A program made the position numbers and the translations under genes. The notes under the pieces are model-generated. The model was not told where the DNA came from. It worked only from the letters and a program-made list of their open reading frames with translations, and made no database searches. Shown piece by piece: positions 33,285 to 44,669 of a DNA stretch of 64,000 nucleotides (positions within the stretch are counted from its first letter, which is position 1; every line of letters starts with the position of its first letter). Source of the stretch: Stachybotrys elegans (taxonomy: Eukaryota > Ascomycota > Sordariomycetes > Hypocreales > Stachybotryaceae); NCBI GenBank assembly GCA_020746835.1, contig JAGPNK010000003.1, positions 62,001 through 126,000 on the forward strand. Reading direction: 5' to 3'.

Positions 33285-34614
33285 ATGCAGCCGTTAACCT
33301 TGGATGAGGTCGAGGCTGTCGCCAGGAACAAACTACCTAGACACGTCTACGACTTCTACGCGGCGGGATCAGACCAACAAAAGGCCTTAGCGAGAAATAG
33401 GGAAGCGTTTTCCAGGTATGGGTGCTGCTATTCACACTCCGAGCTTCGGTTCTGTTGGGACCAGTTGTCTCTTTACTACATGCTAAATAAGTGTGCAGGC
33501 TTCTCATCAGACCTAGAGTTCTGATTGACGTCTCAACTGTTGATACTTCCACGAGCCTTTTAGGTGCTTCACTCTCTTTGCCAATAGGTATTGCTCCAAG
33601 TGCCATGCAAAGGCTGGCGGGAGGGGATGGAGAACTGGACGTGGCAGAGGCGGCTTCTGCAATGAATCTCAACCTCACACTGTCGTCCCAGTCCACCACC
33701 AAGCTGGAAGATGTGATAGGGGTTAATCAGAAATGCCATGCTTTGGGCAGGCCAGCTCCTCCATTCTGGATGCAGCTGTACTTATACGAAGATGCACAAA
33801 AAAGCCTGCCTCTGATATCGCGGGCTGAAGGTACGTTGGCAACTTTCCGTCATGCATTGACTGGTACCACGAAACGGCCATCATTTTGCTCACATTTACA
33901 GCTGCCGGCTACCAGGCCTTGGTCCTCACCGTCGACACTCCTGTACTTGGAAATCGGCTATGCGAGAGAAAAACGGCCGTTGTGTTGCCCAAGGGCATGT
34001 CAATCCCCAATGTCGACAATCCGCAGCCATCGTCAAAGAACCAGCCAAGTATAAACCGACAGCTTATGAATGCTTCTACCGCCGCTGATGCTAAAGCAAT
34101 CCGAGATAAGTATGGTCCGTCAATGCACAGTTCGAGCATGACTTGGGAAAAGACTGTCAAGTTTCTCCGAGACGTGACCAAGATGAAGATTATTTTGAAG
34201 GGCATCATGACATCTGAGGATGCTGCGTTGGCTGTTGAGCATGGAGTAGACGCTATCATTGTGTCAAACCATGGAGGCCGACAGCTTGACGATGCTCCAT
34301 CCACGATTGAAGCCTTACCTGAAGTTGTTGAGGCTGTGCAGGGGAGAATCCCTGTTCTACTAGATGGAGGAGTCCGTACGGGCGCGGATGTCTATAAGGC
34401 GTTGGCCCTGGGTGCGGATTTTGTACTCGTCGGGCGCCCTGCTCTCTGGGGGTTGGCTTCCAACGGCCGAGAGGGTGTGGAAACGGTGATGAACATTCTG
34501 GAAAGGGAGCTGAGCAGAACCATGGCATTGGCGGGCGTGAAGTCAATCAAGGAAATAACCAAGAATACGCTCGGTATTGCTGCGAAGGATAGGTTCGGAG
34601 TGGCAAAATTGTAA
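33285..34614 (+). CDS. FMN-dependent 2-hydroxyacid dehydrogenase/oxidase
   Basis: Three exons (33285-33415, 33499-33830, 33902-34614) encode 391 aa. The (S)-2-hydroxyacid dehydrogenase barrel is complete: YDFYAAGSDQQKAL at the start, LPIGIAPSAMQRLAGGDGEL, TLSSQSTTKLEDV, FWMQLYLY, LVLTVDTPVLG, IILKGI with the FMN-binding Lys, and the catalytic His278 in VSNHGGRQLD. VLLDGGVRTGADVYKALALGA and VLVGRPALWGLA bind the FMN phosphate. There is no cytochrome b5 domain, so it resembles glycolate oxidase, lactate oxidase or mandelate dehydrogenase rather than flavocytochrome b2. It would turn a 2-hydroxyacid into a 2-oxoacid, matching the nitrilase upstream and the ThDP enzyme downstream. The substrate is undetermined. 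Intron 1 is long for this window (83 nt). Confidence 0.94.
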
Positions 34615-35115
34615 GGATGCACAAGGCTATCAATAGCATGCCTTCAAATATTCCAAATGACAGTCATTTCTTTGATGGAGCAGGCTCGTGCAGATACAAA
34701 AATACCAACATGATGCGCAATCAGTGACGGATACCGCTATCTAGATAACCAGAACAGTGTCGGGCAATGGACAGATCCCCATATGAATCCATCCAGAACA
34801 TCAGGCGGCAATAGCGGCATCAGAAGCAGCAATGAGATATCTCTATGATTCATTTGGCAGAGTAATGGTTTCATGACGACCTTGCGTACTGATATAATTC
34901 ATAAGGTTATAAAGAATCTTCGCAAACATACCCTTTTTTGCTTTGAGACCATCAAACTGCTACGACAGGGAAAAAGCGAACGTGCCTGAGTTGGAATCAA
35001 ATTCGTTGTTGTAAGACCCAACTCATGTAGTATCGCAGCCTTTACTATCCATCCTCGTAATAGGAGCCATAGGGCTAAGTTAAACCTGAAATGCTAAATG
35101 TATATAATGCTTCCT
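34615..35115. other. Convergent intergenic spacer
   Basis: 3' flanks of the FMN-dependent dehydrogenase and the class II aldolase. No gene recognised. Confidence 0.5.
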
Positions 35116-36110
35116 TCAATTTCCCTTGCTAAGCTCGCCCTTGGACTTCCAAATCTCGTACTCGAAATCTGGCTGGAACTCGTTGTAGAGTGTTTCCTGC
35201 AGCAAAGGTCAGACCACTTCGAACGTTCATCAAATATCATGAGCTGGGCGACTTACCGGATCGGCGTTCATCTTGGCTGTGTACTTGGCTTCGTCGTCGC
35301 CGATGATAATCTTCTCCAAACCTGTGCTCTCGGCCATGATCTGTACCTCGCACGTGCGCTCCATGCAAGTGAAGAGATATGCAGCCTCGTCAACGGTGGT
35401 ACCGGTGGTTAGGAGGCCATGGTTCTGGAGAATAGCCACGCGTCCATCCTTGCCAAGAGCTGCAGCTACACGCTCGCCTTCCTCAGCCTCGAGAACTACA
35501 CCACCGAAAGATTTGTAAACTGATTGGATGCCATAGAAGAGGCAGCTGTCTTGGTTGATGATGTCCAGAGGCTTTCCAAAGGTAGACCACGCCTTGCCAG
35601 CCACGGAATGGGTGTGGCAGGCTGCATGAACATCAGGGCGAGCCTTGTGGATGGCGCTGTGAATCATGAAACCAGCCGCGTTAACGGCGACTCTGTTGCC
35701 TCCAATGACTTGACCCTCCTCGTTGACATGCACCATGTCGCTGGCCTTGAGCATACCGAAATGAACACCAAGTCTGCCATTATTAGTTGATGCGCGAATG
35801 GCGGATACAATCATTGAACTTACGGGTTGATCCAGAAAGTAGAGGGGTCTACGGGATCACGAACACTGATGTGACCAGCCGTTCCTTCAGTGTATCCCTT
35901 GCGGGCGAAGACTCGGAATGCACCAGCCATGTGCTCAAGCTGCCATTGTCGCTTCTTATAAGGGTCATCAAAGGTTGGTACACCAGGTACTGGGTAGCCG
36001 CCGGTGCCCTGCGCGGCCAAGGAAGCGGACGTGGTCGGCTTGCTTTCACCAGCAGGTGCTGCTTGGAGGGATATCGTCTCCGCAGGAGTGGTGGTAACGG
36101 TGGACGACAT
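35116..36110 (-). CDS. Class II aldolase/adducin family protein
   Basis: Three exons in transcription order: 36110-35824, 35773-35257, 35196-35116, giving 294 aa. After a low-complexity Thr/Ala/Ser-rich start comes WQLEHMAGAFRVFARKGYTEGTAGHISVRDP, the standard opening of the family. The metal ligands are in HAACHTHSVAGKAW and ILQNHGLLTTG. A Glu in LEAEEGERVA fits the catalytic position of fuculose-phosphate-type aldolases. Fungal members are often of unknown function; possible reactions are aldol cleavage or decarboxylation of a small acid. Sharing a divergent promoter with the Zn2Cys6 regulator suggests co-regulation with the surrounding catabolic genes. Introns are 50 and 60 nt with GTAAGT donors. 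Confidence 0.92.
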
Positions 36111-36613
36111 GATGGCGATGATATTTGATGACGGTAATTGATCTCTTTGGTGTGGTGAACGGCCTGACGGTGAGCAAGATTCCAGATATCGATACTTGAT
36201 GGACGAAACCGACCTCCTAGTACGAGTTGAGTCTTTTCAGCGTTAAATCTTACCTAGTCATGTGCTTGTCCCCTCTTGTCGGGCCAAGGCTTGGGGTAAA
36301 ACTAGCTAGTAACAGCATATCTTATCATCGCCACCAACCAGGAAAATGGGTATCCGAGGCGATAGGTCGGTCATTAGTTCCTCAGTGGGGTGACGGGGGC
36401 TCCGATAACACCATGTGGAGAAGTTAGGAGTTGTCTCCGTTTTCTTGAGACCGAGGCGTTCTAAATGCTCTCTTGGTCTCGCCCCATGATCTCGCTCCCA
36501 ACTTCCCCCTTCATTCATTACCCACCAAGGCTGTTCCTTTGTGTCCCAGACAGACGTTATGCAGCATAACCGACGATTGCAGGCGACATTACCCATTCGT
36601 ATCTAACGGAAGT
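36111..36613. promoter_or_regulatory. Bidirectional promoter of aldolase and Zn2Cys6 regulator
   Basis: About 500 bases between divergent start codons. It holds TTGTCTCCGT followed by CTTGAGACC (36431-36452), a pair of boxes also found upstream of the amidase in swapped order. No separate gene is seen. Confidence 0.5.
36433..36440 (+). promoter_or_regulatory. GTCTCCGT box, regulator promoter
   Basis: GTCTCCGT 174 bases before the regulator ATG; the same octamer is half of the palindrome upstream of the amidase. Candidate binding site for the local Zn2Cys6 factor. Confidence 0.3.
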
Positions 36614-38817
36614 ATGACAACTGTGTCCGTTGAAAAGCCTAGAAAGCATCGTAAGACTTTCACGGGCTGTTGGACCTGCCGTTCTCGGAAGGTCAAGTGT
36701 GATGAAGGAAAGCCGTCGTGTGTCCAATGCAGCTCCAAAAATCTTCAGTGTGAAGGCTACTTTGTTCGGTTGCAATGGATGCCTCTTGACCAAGGCATGG
36801 GTGTCTGCGATCATCCCAGAGTCAAGGTGCAGAGGAGTCAAATAATAACAGGTACTAAGCCTAACCCAAAGACATCACTGTTAGTTCTTATCTTGCTTAC
36901 TTGATGCAATTACAACAGAGATCACGTCTCGCCCTTTGGATGCCTATCAAATAGACGACATCCTGGATTCTATTGATGGCTACACGTCCGCCACAGCTGC
37001 CTCAGCTTCCAAGAGTCCTCTTTTCATCCATAATTTTGGAGTATTCGAAACCTGTACCGCCACTTCCAAGCCGGCCCGGGACGCAACTTCACCCAAAGAA
37101 ACCCCCACACTGATCAACCAGTCTCCAGAGCCGACACTGAACACAACAATCAGCGATCATGACGACCTCTTTCCAGATGACTTCCCTAGCGATGTTGTTT
37201 CCCTCCTGGACACACTCGAGCCAAGTCTCTTCTTAGATGGCGGTAGCGCCCAGATGCAAGAAGAATACTGTTCGTCTCATTTGACAGATGGCTCTATTGC
37301 ATGGCTTGAGAGTGCAGATCTTGAAACTAGCACCTCACACAAGCAAATTGACGTGAGCGAGACCAATGCCTGCATTCCCTCGAGAGAGCTGCAATGGCAT
37401 ACGATAAACAGCACCATTCTCACGAATCCTTCCTCATCAAACGTCTCTCAACAAGATCAGTTTCTCATGTACCACTATAGCCAACACGCAGTCAACCTTT
37501 TTTGCGTCATCGATAACCACAAAACTCCATGGAAAACAATCCACCTTCCCCGAGCCCTTCAAAGCATGGGTCAATTGAGCATTTCGGGCTCCAGCTCATC
37601 GATAAGAAACGCTTTAAGGAATGCACTTTTGTCTATTAGTGCTTTCTGCCTCTCAAACGAGTGCAAGGCGCAGCACAGGACTGAGGAAGCCATAAAATGG
37701 GCCCAAGAAGCCGGAAAGCTTCAGAGCAAAGCACACACATCTCTCAATGAGGCAGTGGATCAGTCGTTTGAGAACGATAACTATCCCAAGTACAAAGAGT
37801 TCCTGGCTACAATGCTCTCGATGATAAGCATAAACGTAAGCATCTTTACTCCTTTGAAGACTTCATGCATCTAATATTGGTATTCAGGTCATGTCTGGAG
37901 ACACAAGCACTTGTGGGATGCATTTGGATAGTGCCCTGCGTTTCATGACGCAGGCAAGAGTTTGGAAAACAAAGTTCTCCCACAAAGCTCGATGCTTACA
38001 TCGGATCTATTTCTACCTAAGGGTCATATACGAAAGTACGGCTGTCACCAGATCGAGTCCAAGCCTGCGCTTGGCTTTGACTGTCAACCAGGAGAAACCC
38101 AAACCTTTACAGTTAACCGCGGCCGAAACAACTGACCTCGGTGACATGTCACTTTCCGCTCCACCGCCAACCACCTCGGAATTGAAGCTGCACATGAGCA
38201 CCTATGAATCGATTTATGGAGTACCCCAGGCCTTGCTCATTCTGCTCCATAAGACTACGGGTCTCATCAGGGAGGTGATAGCCATCCGCACTGAGGGGGC
38301 ACTGAGAGTCTCGAATGAAGTCTTCATCTACTGCGATGAATTGGAACGTACAATAATGGAATGGCCGATTGAAGAGGAACTCAAAAGGTGCCAAAGCGAT
38401 GCAACCGGACCCAGCTACGACATCATCAGGCACACGACGCTTGCTTTCCACAATGCTCTTATCATCTACTTTGCCCAGAACGTTCGACAGTTGAGTTTCA
38501 GGTACTTGCAATCCTACGTTGTGGATGTTTTAGGGAACATGGAAGCAGTTGAAAAGATCAAAGCCGAGTCCGGCATCACGGCTGCCCCTCTTTATTGGCC
38601 AGCTTTCATTGCAGCCAGCGAGGCATTCGACGCAAATCTACAGTCACGATTCAAGAGATGGTATGAGAGTGTCAAGGTCTACGGGATTGAAGCAGTGAGA
38701 TCCGGTACCAATGTGCTGGCGGAGGTCTGGAGGCGGGGGCCAGGTATGGGGGAACACATGTCGAGTCGGTGGCGCACAGTTGTTGAGGAAACGGGCGTAA
38801 ACTTGATGCTAAGTTGA
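36614..38817 (+). CDS. Zn2Cys6 transcription factor (Fungal_trans_2 type)
   Basis: Three exons (36614-36851, 36919-37835, 37888-38817) encode 694 aa. The Zn(II)2Cys6 DNA-binding domain is near residues 19-47: GCWTCRSRKVKCDEGKPSCVQC, then LQCEGY, with the expected six-cysteine spacing. A long acidic, Ser/Thr-rich middle (DDLFPDDFPSDVV) may be an activation region. The C-terminal half is the helical regulatory domain seen in ARGR II/ARCA-like regulators (FLMYHYSQHAVNLFCVID, IRNALRNALLSISAFC, DIIRHTTLAFHNALIIYFAQNVRQ). It lies in the middle of the nitrilase-to-ThDP gene group and is therefore the likely pathway-specific regulator. The upstream in-frame ATG at 36473 lacks conserved sequence, so 36614 was chosen. 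Confidence 0.93.
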
Positions 38818-39303
38818 ACTTGTATTCAATTTTTACTGTTCATTTTTGCATTTAGAGCGACATCATGGAGTGTGGCAAAGATTCTAACAATCCGCTAATT
38901 TATGACAACGGGTAAATAAGGCTTGTGGTGGACAAGATATGAGCAATGAGATGACCCTGGTACGATAAAGATAGTTCATTCAGCTACCATGAATAAAATG
39001 ATGCATACTCTTTAGCCCCAGCTTTAATTACTCTCTAGGCCAAAGCCGACCCATCGCTAACGACAACCTCCAATAAGAGATAGAATGAGATGAAGATGAT
39101 TGTAGTCAATGTGCGGCAGAATATCCAGGGTGTTGAGCGTGATATCTTAAACAAGAGACGTCATGGCAGTGATGCAGGTTTGAACATGGATGAAATACAC
39201 AAATCTATTCAGCTTTCTAATATAGCAAAAGGTGACCCTCGTCGTGCCAGACAATTATTCCTCGGAGCAAGACTAACGGCCTGGCATTGTGCTCCCCTGC
39301 AAA
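38818..39303. other. Convergent intergenic spacer
   Basis: 3' flanks of the regulator and of the MFS transporter. No gene seen. Confidence 0.5.
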
Positions 39304-41133
39304 CTAGTGCGACAATCCCTTTGACTTGGCGTAATCAACGTCTCGCCAGTATCTGGCGGCAGAGCGCACACGGATGCTACGTCCATACTTGGCCATGAGC
39401 AAGCAGCTAGAATTCCATACCAATCCGATGCCGCCCATGATGCAGTAGACGCGGAGGTAGCCGCTGGATTGTAGCCACGGAGTGATACCGAAATTGATGG
39501 CAAAGGACAATGTGTTTCTGATCAGGACGCAGGTAGTAACCATCTGACCCGAAAGCTCGGGGTAGGAGGAGATGGCGTAGTTGAGCGAGGCAGCAACGCA
39601 AAGACTCGAGTTGACCGACAACAAGGCCTGTGTGAAGACAAGGGCGAACCAGTGGAGGTGGTAGTGGACGCCGAGGCCATACAGGATCAAGCCGAACGGA
39701 ACCAGAACGACACCGGCAATGAAGAGATACAGAGTGTGCTCGGCTTCTGCGATGCCACCGTTTCGGCGAGCCATCTTGACGGTCAAGAGATGGCCAACCT
39801 TTCCGCAGTAGTAGCCACTGGAAATATAGATGTTAGCAGCCGAAATGGACCAAAATATACAGAAAAAGACTAACCCAATGATGGTACCAATGATACCTGC
39901 TGCGTATCCGCCGGCAACACCAGCAGTGTTGAATCCGTACTGAAGAGTGTAGACGGTGCCGATGGTTGCGTTCTGCACACCAGTCCAGACCAGACTGTTG
40001 GCACCATACATGAAACTATCACAAACGTTAGCCGGGGCTTATTGGTGAAGGAAATTTTCTGCGCCGATAACTTACCCCGCATAGACAACAGGCATGTACG
40101 TGAAGCCCTTGAAAGGAGCAATGATGATGTCGAGGAACCTGTTGGGTCGCTTCTTGTCCTTGATGCTAAGCTTGTCCCAGTAGCTCTTCTTTGACCACTG
40201 GACCTCGCCTGACTCGTAGTCCGTGGGCTCAACCTCAGACTTGGCATCCACCTTCTTGTCCTCGGACGTCTCGGGGGTCTGCGGCTTTGCCTCAGCAGAG
40301 GTCTCGGGGTGGGCGCGGTGCTTGCGATCGTAGTTGGTCTCCTCCATCAGGAAGAAGCAGTAGATGAAGGCGATGGCGTTGAAGATGGAGCACCACCACA
40401 GAGTCCATTTCCAGCCCATGCCGGCGTTGATGAATCCAGAGAGCATGGGTGCGAGCTTGCCAGAGCAGGCGAGAGCCCATCCGTACCAGGCCAGATACTT
40501 GGCGCGCTCATGGGTGTACCAAATGTCGGTGATGGAGATTTCGGTCAGAGATTCCACGGGGGAGCCAAAGAAACCCAGGAGAATGCGGTTGGCGAGGTAA
40601 GGACCAGTCGTGGTGCACATGGGTGCGGTCGCGAGAACAACCACATTGGCCAGACACGAGAAGAGATAGACTGGTCGCTTGCCCCATTGGAGTGCGACAG
40701 CTTGCCAGAAAACACAGCCCCAGCCATAGAACAGGAACTGGGGGGGAAATAATTAGCTCAGGGCCCTCAAAACCCAACTAGCTTTTGTTGCTGCTGCGAG
40801 GGTTTGACGTACCATGATACCAGTTCCATTGTTGATATCCTGCAGACTCAGGGAGGTGTGCTGACGAATCGGCGTGACAACGGAATAGACTGCGCTGGAC
40901 GGGATGGCGATCATGAAGGTGTACATGATGACGCAGCTGGTGGCCAGGATCTTTCGCTTGTAAGACCAGTTCAATGGGTCCTCGGGGTCTTCGCTCGGCT
41001 GGGGGACCAGGATAATGTCCTTTTCCTTCTCGCCCTCGGCGTGCGAGGCAGAGAGGCTGCCATCCATGTCAATCAGGCGAACGGTGCCCGGAGGGAACGA
41101 GGGCTCGGCCTCTGTCGTCTCTTTGGGAGACAT
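39304..41133 (-). CDS. MFS transporter (DHA1-type, polyspecific)
   Basis: Four exons in transcription order: 41133-40813, 40737-40076, 40015-39875, 39817-39304, giving 545 aa. A hydrophilic N-terminus ends in DPEDPLNWSYKRK, a block typical of fungal DHA1 drug and metabolite transporters. The first helix follows (ATSCVIMYTFMIAIPSSAVY), then WGKRPVYL, NRILLGFFGSPVESL and a long charged central loop rich in Glu and Lys. The second half has ARRNGG and ELSGQMVTTCVLIRN. The last intron (39818-39874) is 57 nt, a multiple of three without a stop. It is called an intron because it has GTTAGT, GCTAAC and CCAG signals and because its removal restores GTIIGGYYCGKV. It sits in the catabolic group and may import the pathway substrate or export an intermediate. 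Confidence 0.93.
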
Positions 41134-42005
41134 GATGGGCGACTTGTGGATGAGAGGTTCGGCCAAGGAAGTCAAGAATGATAAACTGCCAGTCAGAGCC
41201 CACACTCAGTAAAGAGGTCTTTGTTGGGGGGAGGCGATGGTGGGTAGGCGGACGAGAGCAGGTCCAGAGGGAATGGGTTTCGGCTTTTGTATATTTGGCA
41301 ACGAGGACCAGCAAGGTATGGTATGGCGATGACGCCCTGGCCTCCTAGTCTACCGGGATTGCGATACTCTGAGCTGCGAGATAGGGGCTACTCCAACCAC
41401 TTGGTTTATCTGTCTATCTCGCTCCGGACCAAAGAGCTGGCTAGCTTCCGGGGTAACGATTTATCCCCGCAAAGATATCTCTGTCCTCACGATAAACGAG
41501 CGTCCAGGCTCAGTCGCCAGCCATTACGGAACTTCTCCGCTGGTCGGTGGACCTGTTGGACAAGCGGCGTTGCCACCGATAAGTGCGGGTCTTTGGCAAG
41601 ACCAAGCGATTGGGCCAAGGATCCATCGACCTCGTCGCTTGTAATTACCGTTTCTAATGCGACGGGGTGTCATTCGGCATCTGGTCTAGAGGGTGCTCCG
41701 GCTGTGGCGTCCTGCTTCGCTCGATTCCAGCCCGACATCGACGTGCCCCAGCCGCGCAGGTCAGTGCAATCAGCCAGTCCTCGCTTCTTCTATCGATTCT
41801 CAGAATCACAGCTCAGCATGAATACTACCAAGCCTGCAGGCTAAGGCAAGCTATCATCTCTTGTAGACTGCACCACGAGCGGCGACTCCGCAAATCTAGG
41901 GCGCAAGCCGAGACCCTGTTTGCTCCGTAATCTTCACGACTCCATTGGTCCAATGCCTGTGGGCTGGAACTGTCTTTATTTCTATCTCGGGCCACTGGAT
42001 CTCAT
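41134..42005. other. Intergenic, MFS promoter and amidase 3' flank
   Basis: A plus-strand frame at 41287-41844 is open but has no family features. A near-palindrome CGGGGTAA..TTATCCCCG lies at about 41451-41471. No gene supported. Confidence 0.45.
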
Positions 42006-43860
42006 CTACGGTCGGCCTAGTGCCCGCTCAATCTCAACTAACGCTGCAAGGACCTTGGCGTCATGCTGCCTTCTGCCCACAATCTGCAAGCTGACAGGCG
42101 CATCCTTGAACGTCTCGGGCGTATACATGTCATAGACAAACTTGTCATCCTCGTTCTTCGGCACGTAAGCCGCATCTTTGACATCCTTTACAGGATCAAC
42201 CGTAGTGACCGGGAAGACGGCAGCAGGGTAATCGAGGAGGTTCCACTGCGCTGTATATGCCCAGTAGCGAGACTGGTCGTGAGGTGTTGCCGCACCAAAG
42301 TTCGGAGGGCAGATGATTACATCAACCTCCTGTCCGTCATCCTTGGCCGTGTCTGTCCAGGCTCGGGCATACATGGTACGGTAGTCGTCACGTTCCGCAC
42401 AGAGCTAGAAAAGAAGAGAATAGTTAGCATACACGTGTCTGGGTTGGCGAAAGGGGGGAGGTAACTTACCTGCCATTGCTCGTGACAAGTGAGACTCTTC
42501 AACCTTCCTTGGTCGTGAAGGATGAACTTGGTGAGCGGCAAAATGGGCTCGCCGGCTTCCTCCAGCAAATCCAGGACTTCTTTGCCTCCATCGGGCCAGT
42601 AAAGACCGGTCAAGATATTCCACGCCTTCTTATGATCCAGCTTCTCACAGTCCCAGTCTACCACGGTCATGCCAGCCTTGCGGCATGCTTCTGCAACCTC
42701 GCGGAGAGCCCGGGTCATGGGCGGGTGAGGTTGAACAACACCGTCCCACCATTGAATGGCAACCTTGAGAGGCTTGGTGAACTGGTAAGGCACCCACTCC
42801 TTGACGGTGATGGAAGGGTCAAGAAGCCACGGCTTCGCAGCAACGGCAACCTTCATGAATATCTCAAGCGCATCCCGATCCACACACATGGGTCCGGCGC
42901 TCCCCCAAATGGTGTCGCGTCCTGCCATGGCAGATCTTGAACCATAGGTAGATATGGTCTTTGTTGTTGGCCTGTCGAGATCAGTACTTTTCTTCTCTCA
43001 GCGGCGGTATTCCGTCCCCGTTACTTACTTGAAGCCGTATATGCCGGCATGGGCTGACGGACAACGAATGCTTCCACCAATATCACTTCCAACGCCCTGC
43101 GCTTGTAAGAATAGAAACACAGCATAGGATAGTCATACTTACCAAAATACTTCCTCGCATACCCACCAGCGCCGACTCTCCTCCGCTGCTGCCACCCGGC
43201 GTCAAGTTGCGGTTGTAGGGGTTCACTGTTCGCCCGTACACCACGCTTTCCGTTTCCAGGTGCATGATGGCCTGGGGCTGGTTTGTCCTAGCAAAGAAGA
43301 CGCATCCCTCATCCCAAAAGGTATCGTACAGCAGGTTGGAGCCATGCTTCTTGCCGATCCAGGCCACATAGGAAGCCGACGTAGAAACGTCCGGACCCAC
43401 CATTCCCTGGTGCTCCTTGGTAGAAATGGGCAACCCGAAAAGGGCTCCCTTTGGCTCTGGTAGGGCATCCAGGTATTTTGCCCGCGCAATAGCTTCGTCC
43501 CACAGAAGCTCTGTCAAGCAGTTCGTCTAAGACAATTAGCATCAGGGAGAGGAAACTGGAGAACCTTGGTCATACCGCAGCATGGGCGAGCGCAGCTCTC
43601 CGCAGAAACGCTCGCGTCACTTCCTCAACCGAAATGCGCCTTGACGATAGAGCCGAAAGCAGCTCCGTAATGGAGTAGGTCTCCGTTATCTCAATCTCGC
43701 GCTCCGTCAATACAGCTTTGGGTAGACCTTGGCTGTTGAGTGGTAATTCGGCTGGGATCCCCTCTAGCTTCGGCTCAACCTTGGCCAGAGAAGCGTCGCG
43801 CTTCGATTGTGCCCATTGCACCTTCTCCTCGCAACTCTTGAGCTCACTCGGGCACGACAT
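42006..43860 (-). CDS. Amidase (amidase-signature family)
   Basis: Five exons in transcription order: 43860-43576, 43526-43143, 43096-43029, 42971-42470, 42404-42006, giving 545 aa. The amidase signature is complete. The catalytic Lys is in LPISTKEHQGM, the Gly/Ser-rich loop is GGSSGGESALVGMRGS, and the nucleophile block is GVGSDIGGSIRCPSAHAGIYGFKP (Ser-cisSer-Lys triad). The nucleophile block is carried by a separate 68-nt exon, so intron placement matters here. Members hydrolyse carboxamides to acids and ammonia; fungal relatives include acetamidase-like and general amidases. Next to a nitrilase it could process amides made from nitriles. No signal peptide, so cytosolic. All exon joins keep phase. 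Confidence 0.94.
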
Positions 43861-44669
43861 TGTGTATCTAGTAGGTGTGAAATATCCGGATGTGACTAAG
43901 ACAAAGAGGCGTAATACCTCCGAATGGTAATGAGTCTGACGGGATTGGCTTTATTACTCCCATCACGAGTGACATATTCCCAAGGTTCCACCCGAATTAC
44001 GTACCGCCTACTCTTCCCCAGCAACGATATGATAGTGAGATAACCCGGCGGCCCACTGGATGGATTAGAGCTGAGTGACAAAACAAGCGGGCGTTCCTTA
44101 ATCGGGGTGCACGGCACTAATGATAAGGGCAGCCTTTAGCGACGCACCCAATTTCCCTTCTAATGTGGGCAGCCGATAGCAGGAGTCAGGAGTTGAGTGC
44201 ATTACAGGACTGGTCTGAGCCTTAGCCCGATAAGCTCGGTGGCGATCATGAATCAATGCACATTCCATCTTGAGAACCAGGGGCTTGTCTCCGTATAACG
44301 GAGACTGGCTTCTTATCCCACTTGACTGGTGTCTAAGCAGCATACCCTAGACCAATTTTTACTTCATCTTCTTCCAGAATTTGTGTTTTGTGCCACAAGA
44401 CACAAATTCCGCAAGGAGATTGGAGTAAGGACCAAACGATGCAAATTAAATCCCCAGTTCATGTATATCATGTCATACGTCTATTATCGATAAATAGCAT
44501 CCCTTTTATTTGGGACTTATTGTCTTGTATCGTTGGCATTTGGTGTAGTCACAACATAGCTAGCGAACAGATGGAGCAACCAGTCAAAGATTGAGTCGAT
44601 AGGGGCCAGCTTCGTCTATCTGTCAAATATGGAATTTTGGCTGAGATGCAGATAAAATTGATGGACAGT
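43861..44669. other. Intergenic, amidase promoter
   Basis: About 800 bases. It contains a perfect palindrome (44287-44305, listed separately) and the 3' flank of the ThDP enzyme gene. No gene recognised. Confidence 0.5.
44287..44305. promoter_or_regulatory. Perfect 8-bp inverted repeat upstream of amidase
   Basis: GTCTCCGT-ATA-ACGGAGAC, 427 bases before the amidase start. It contains CCG and CGG triplets in everted arrangement, as bound by Zn2Cys6 dimers. CTTGAGAACC precedes it. GTCTCCG recurs in the regulator promoter and upstream of the MFS gene at 49542. Confidence 0.4.

Noticed and set aside
41287..41844. 185-codon plus-strand frame between the MFS and amidase genes
   Set aside because: No domain, low-complexity Ser/Arg composition, and located in a promoter.
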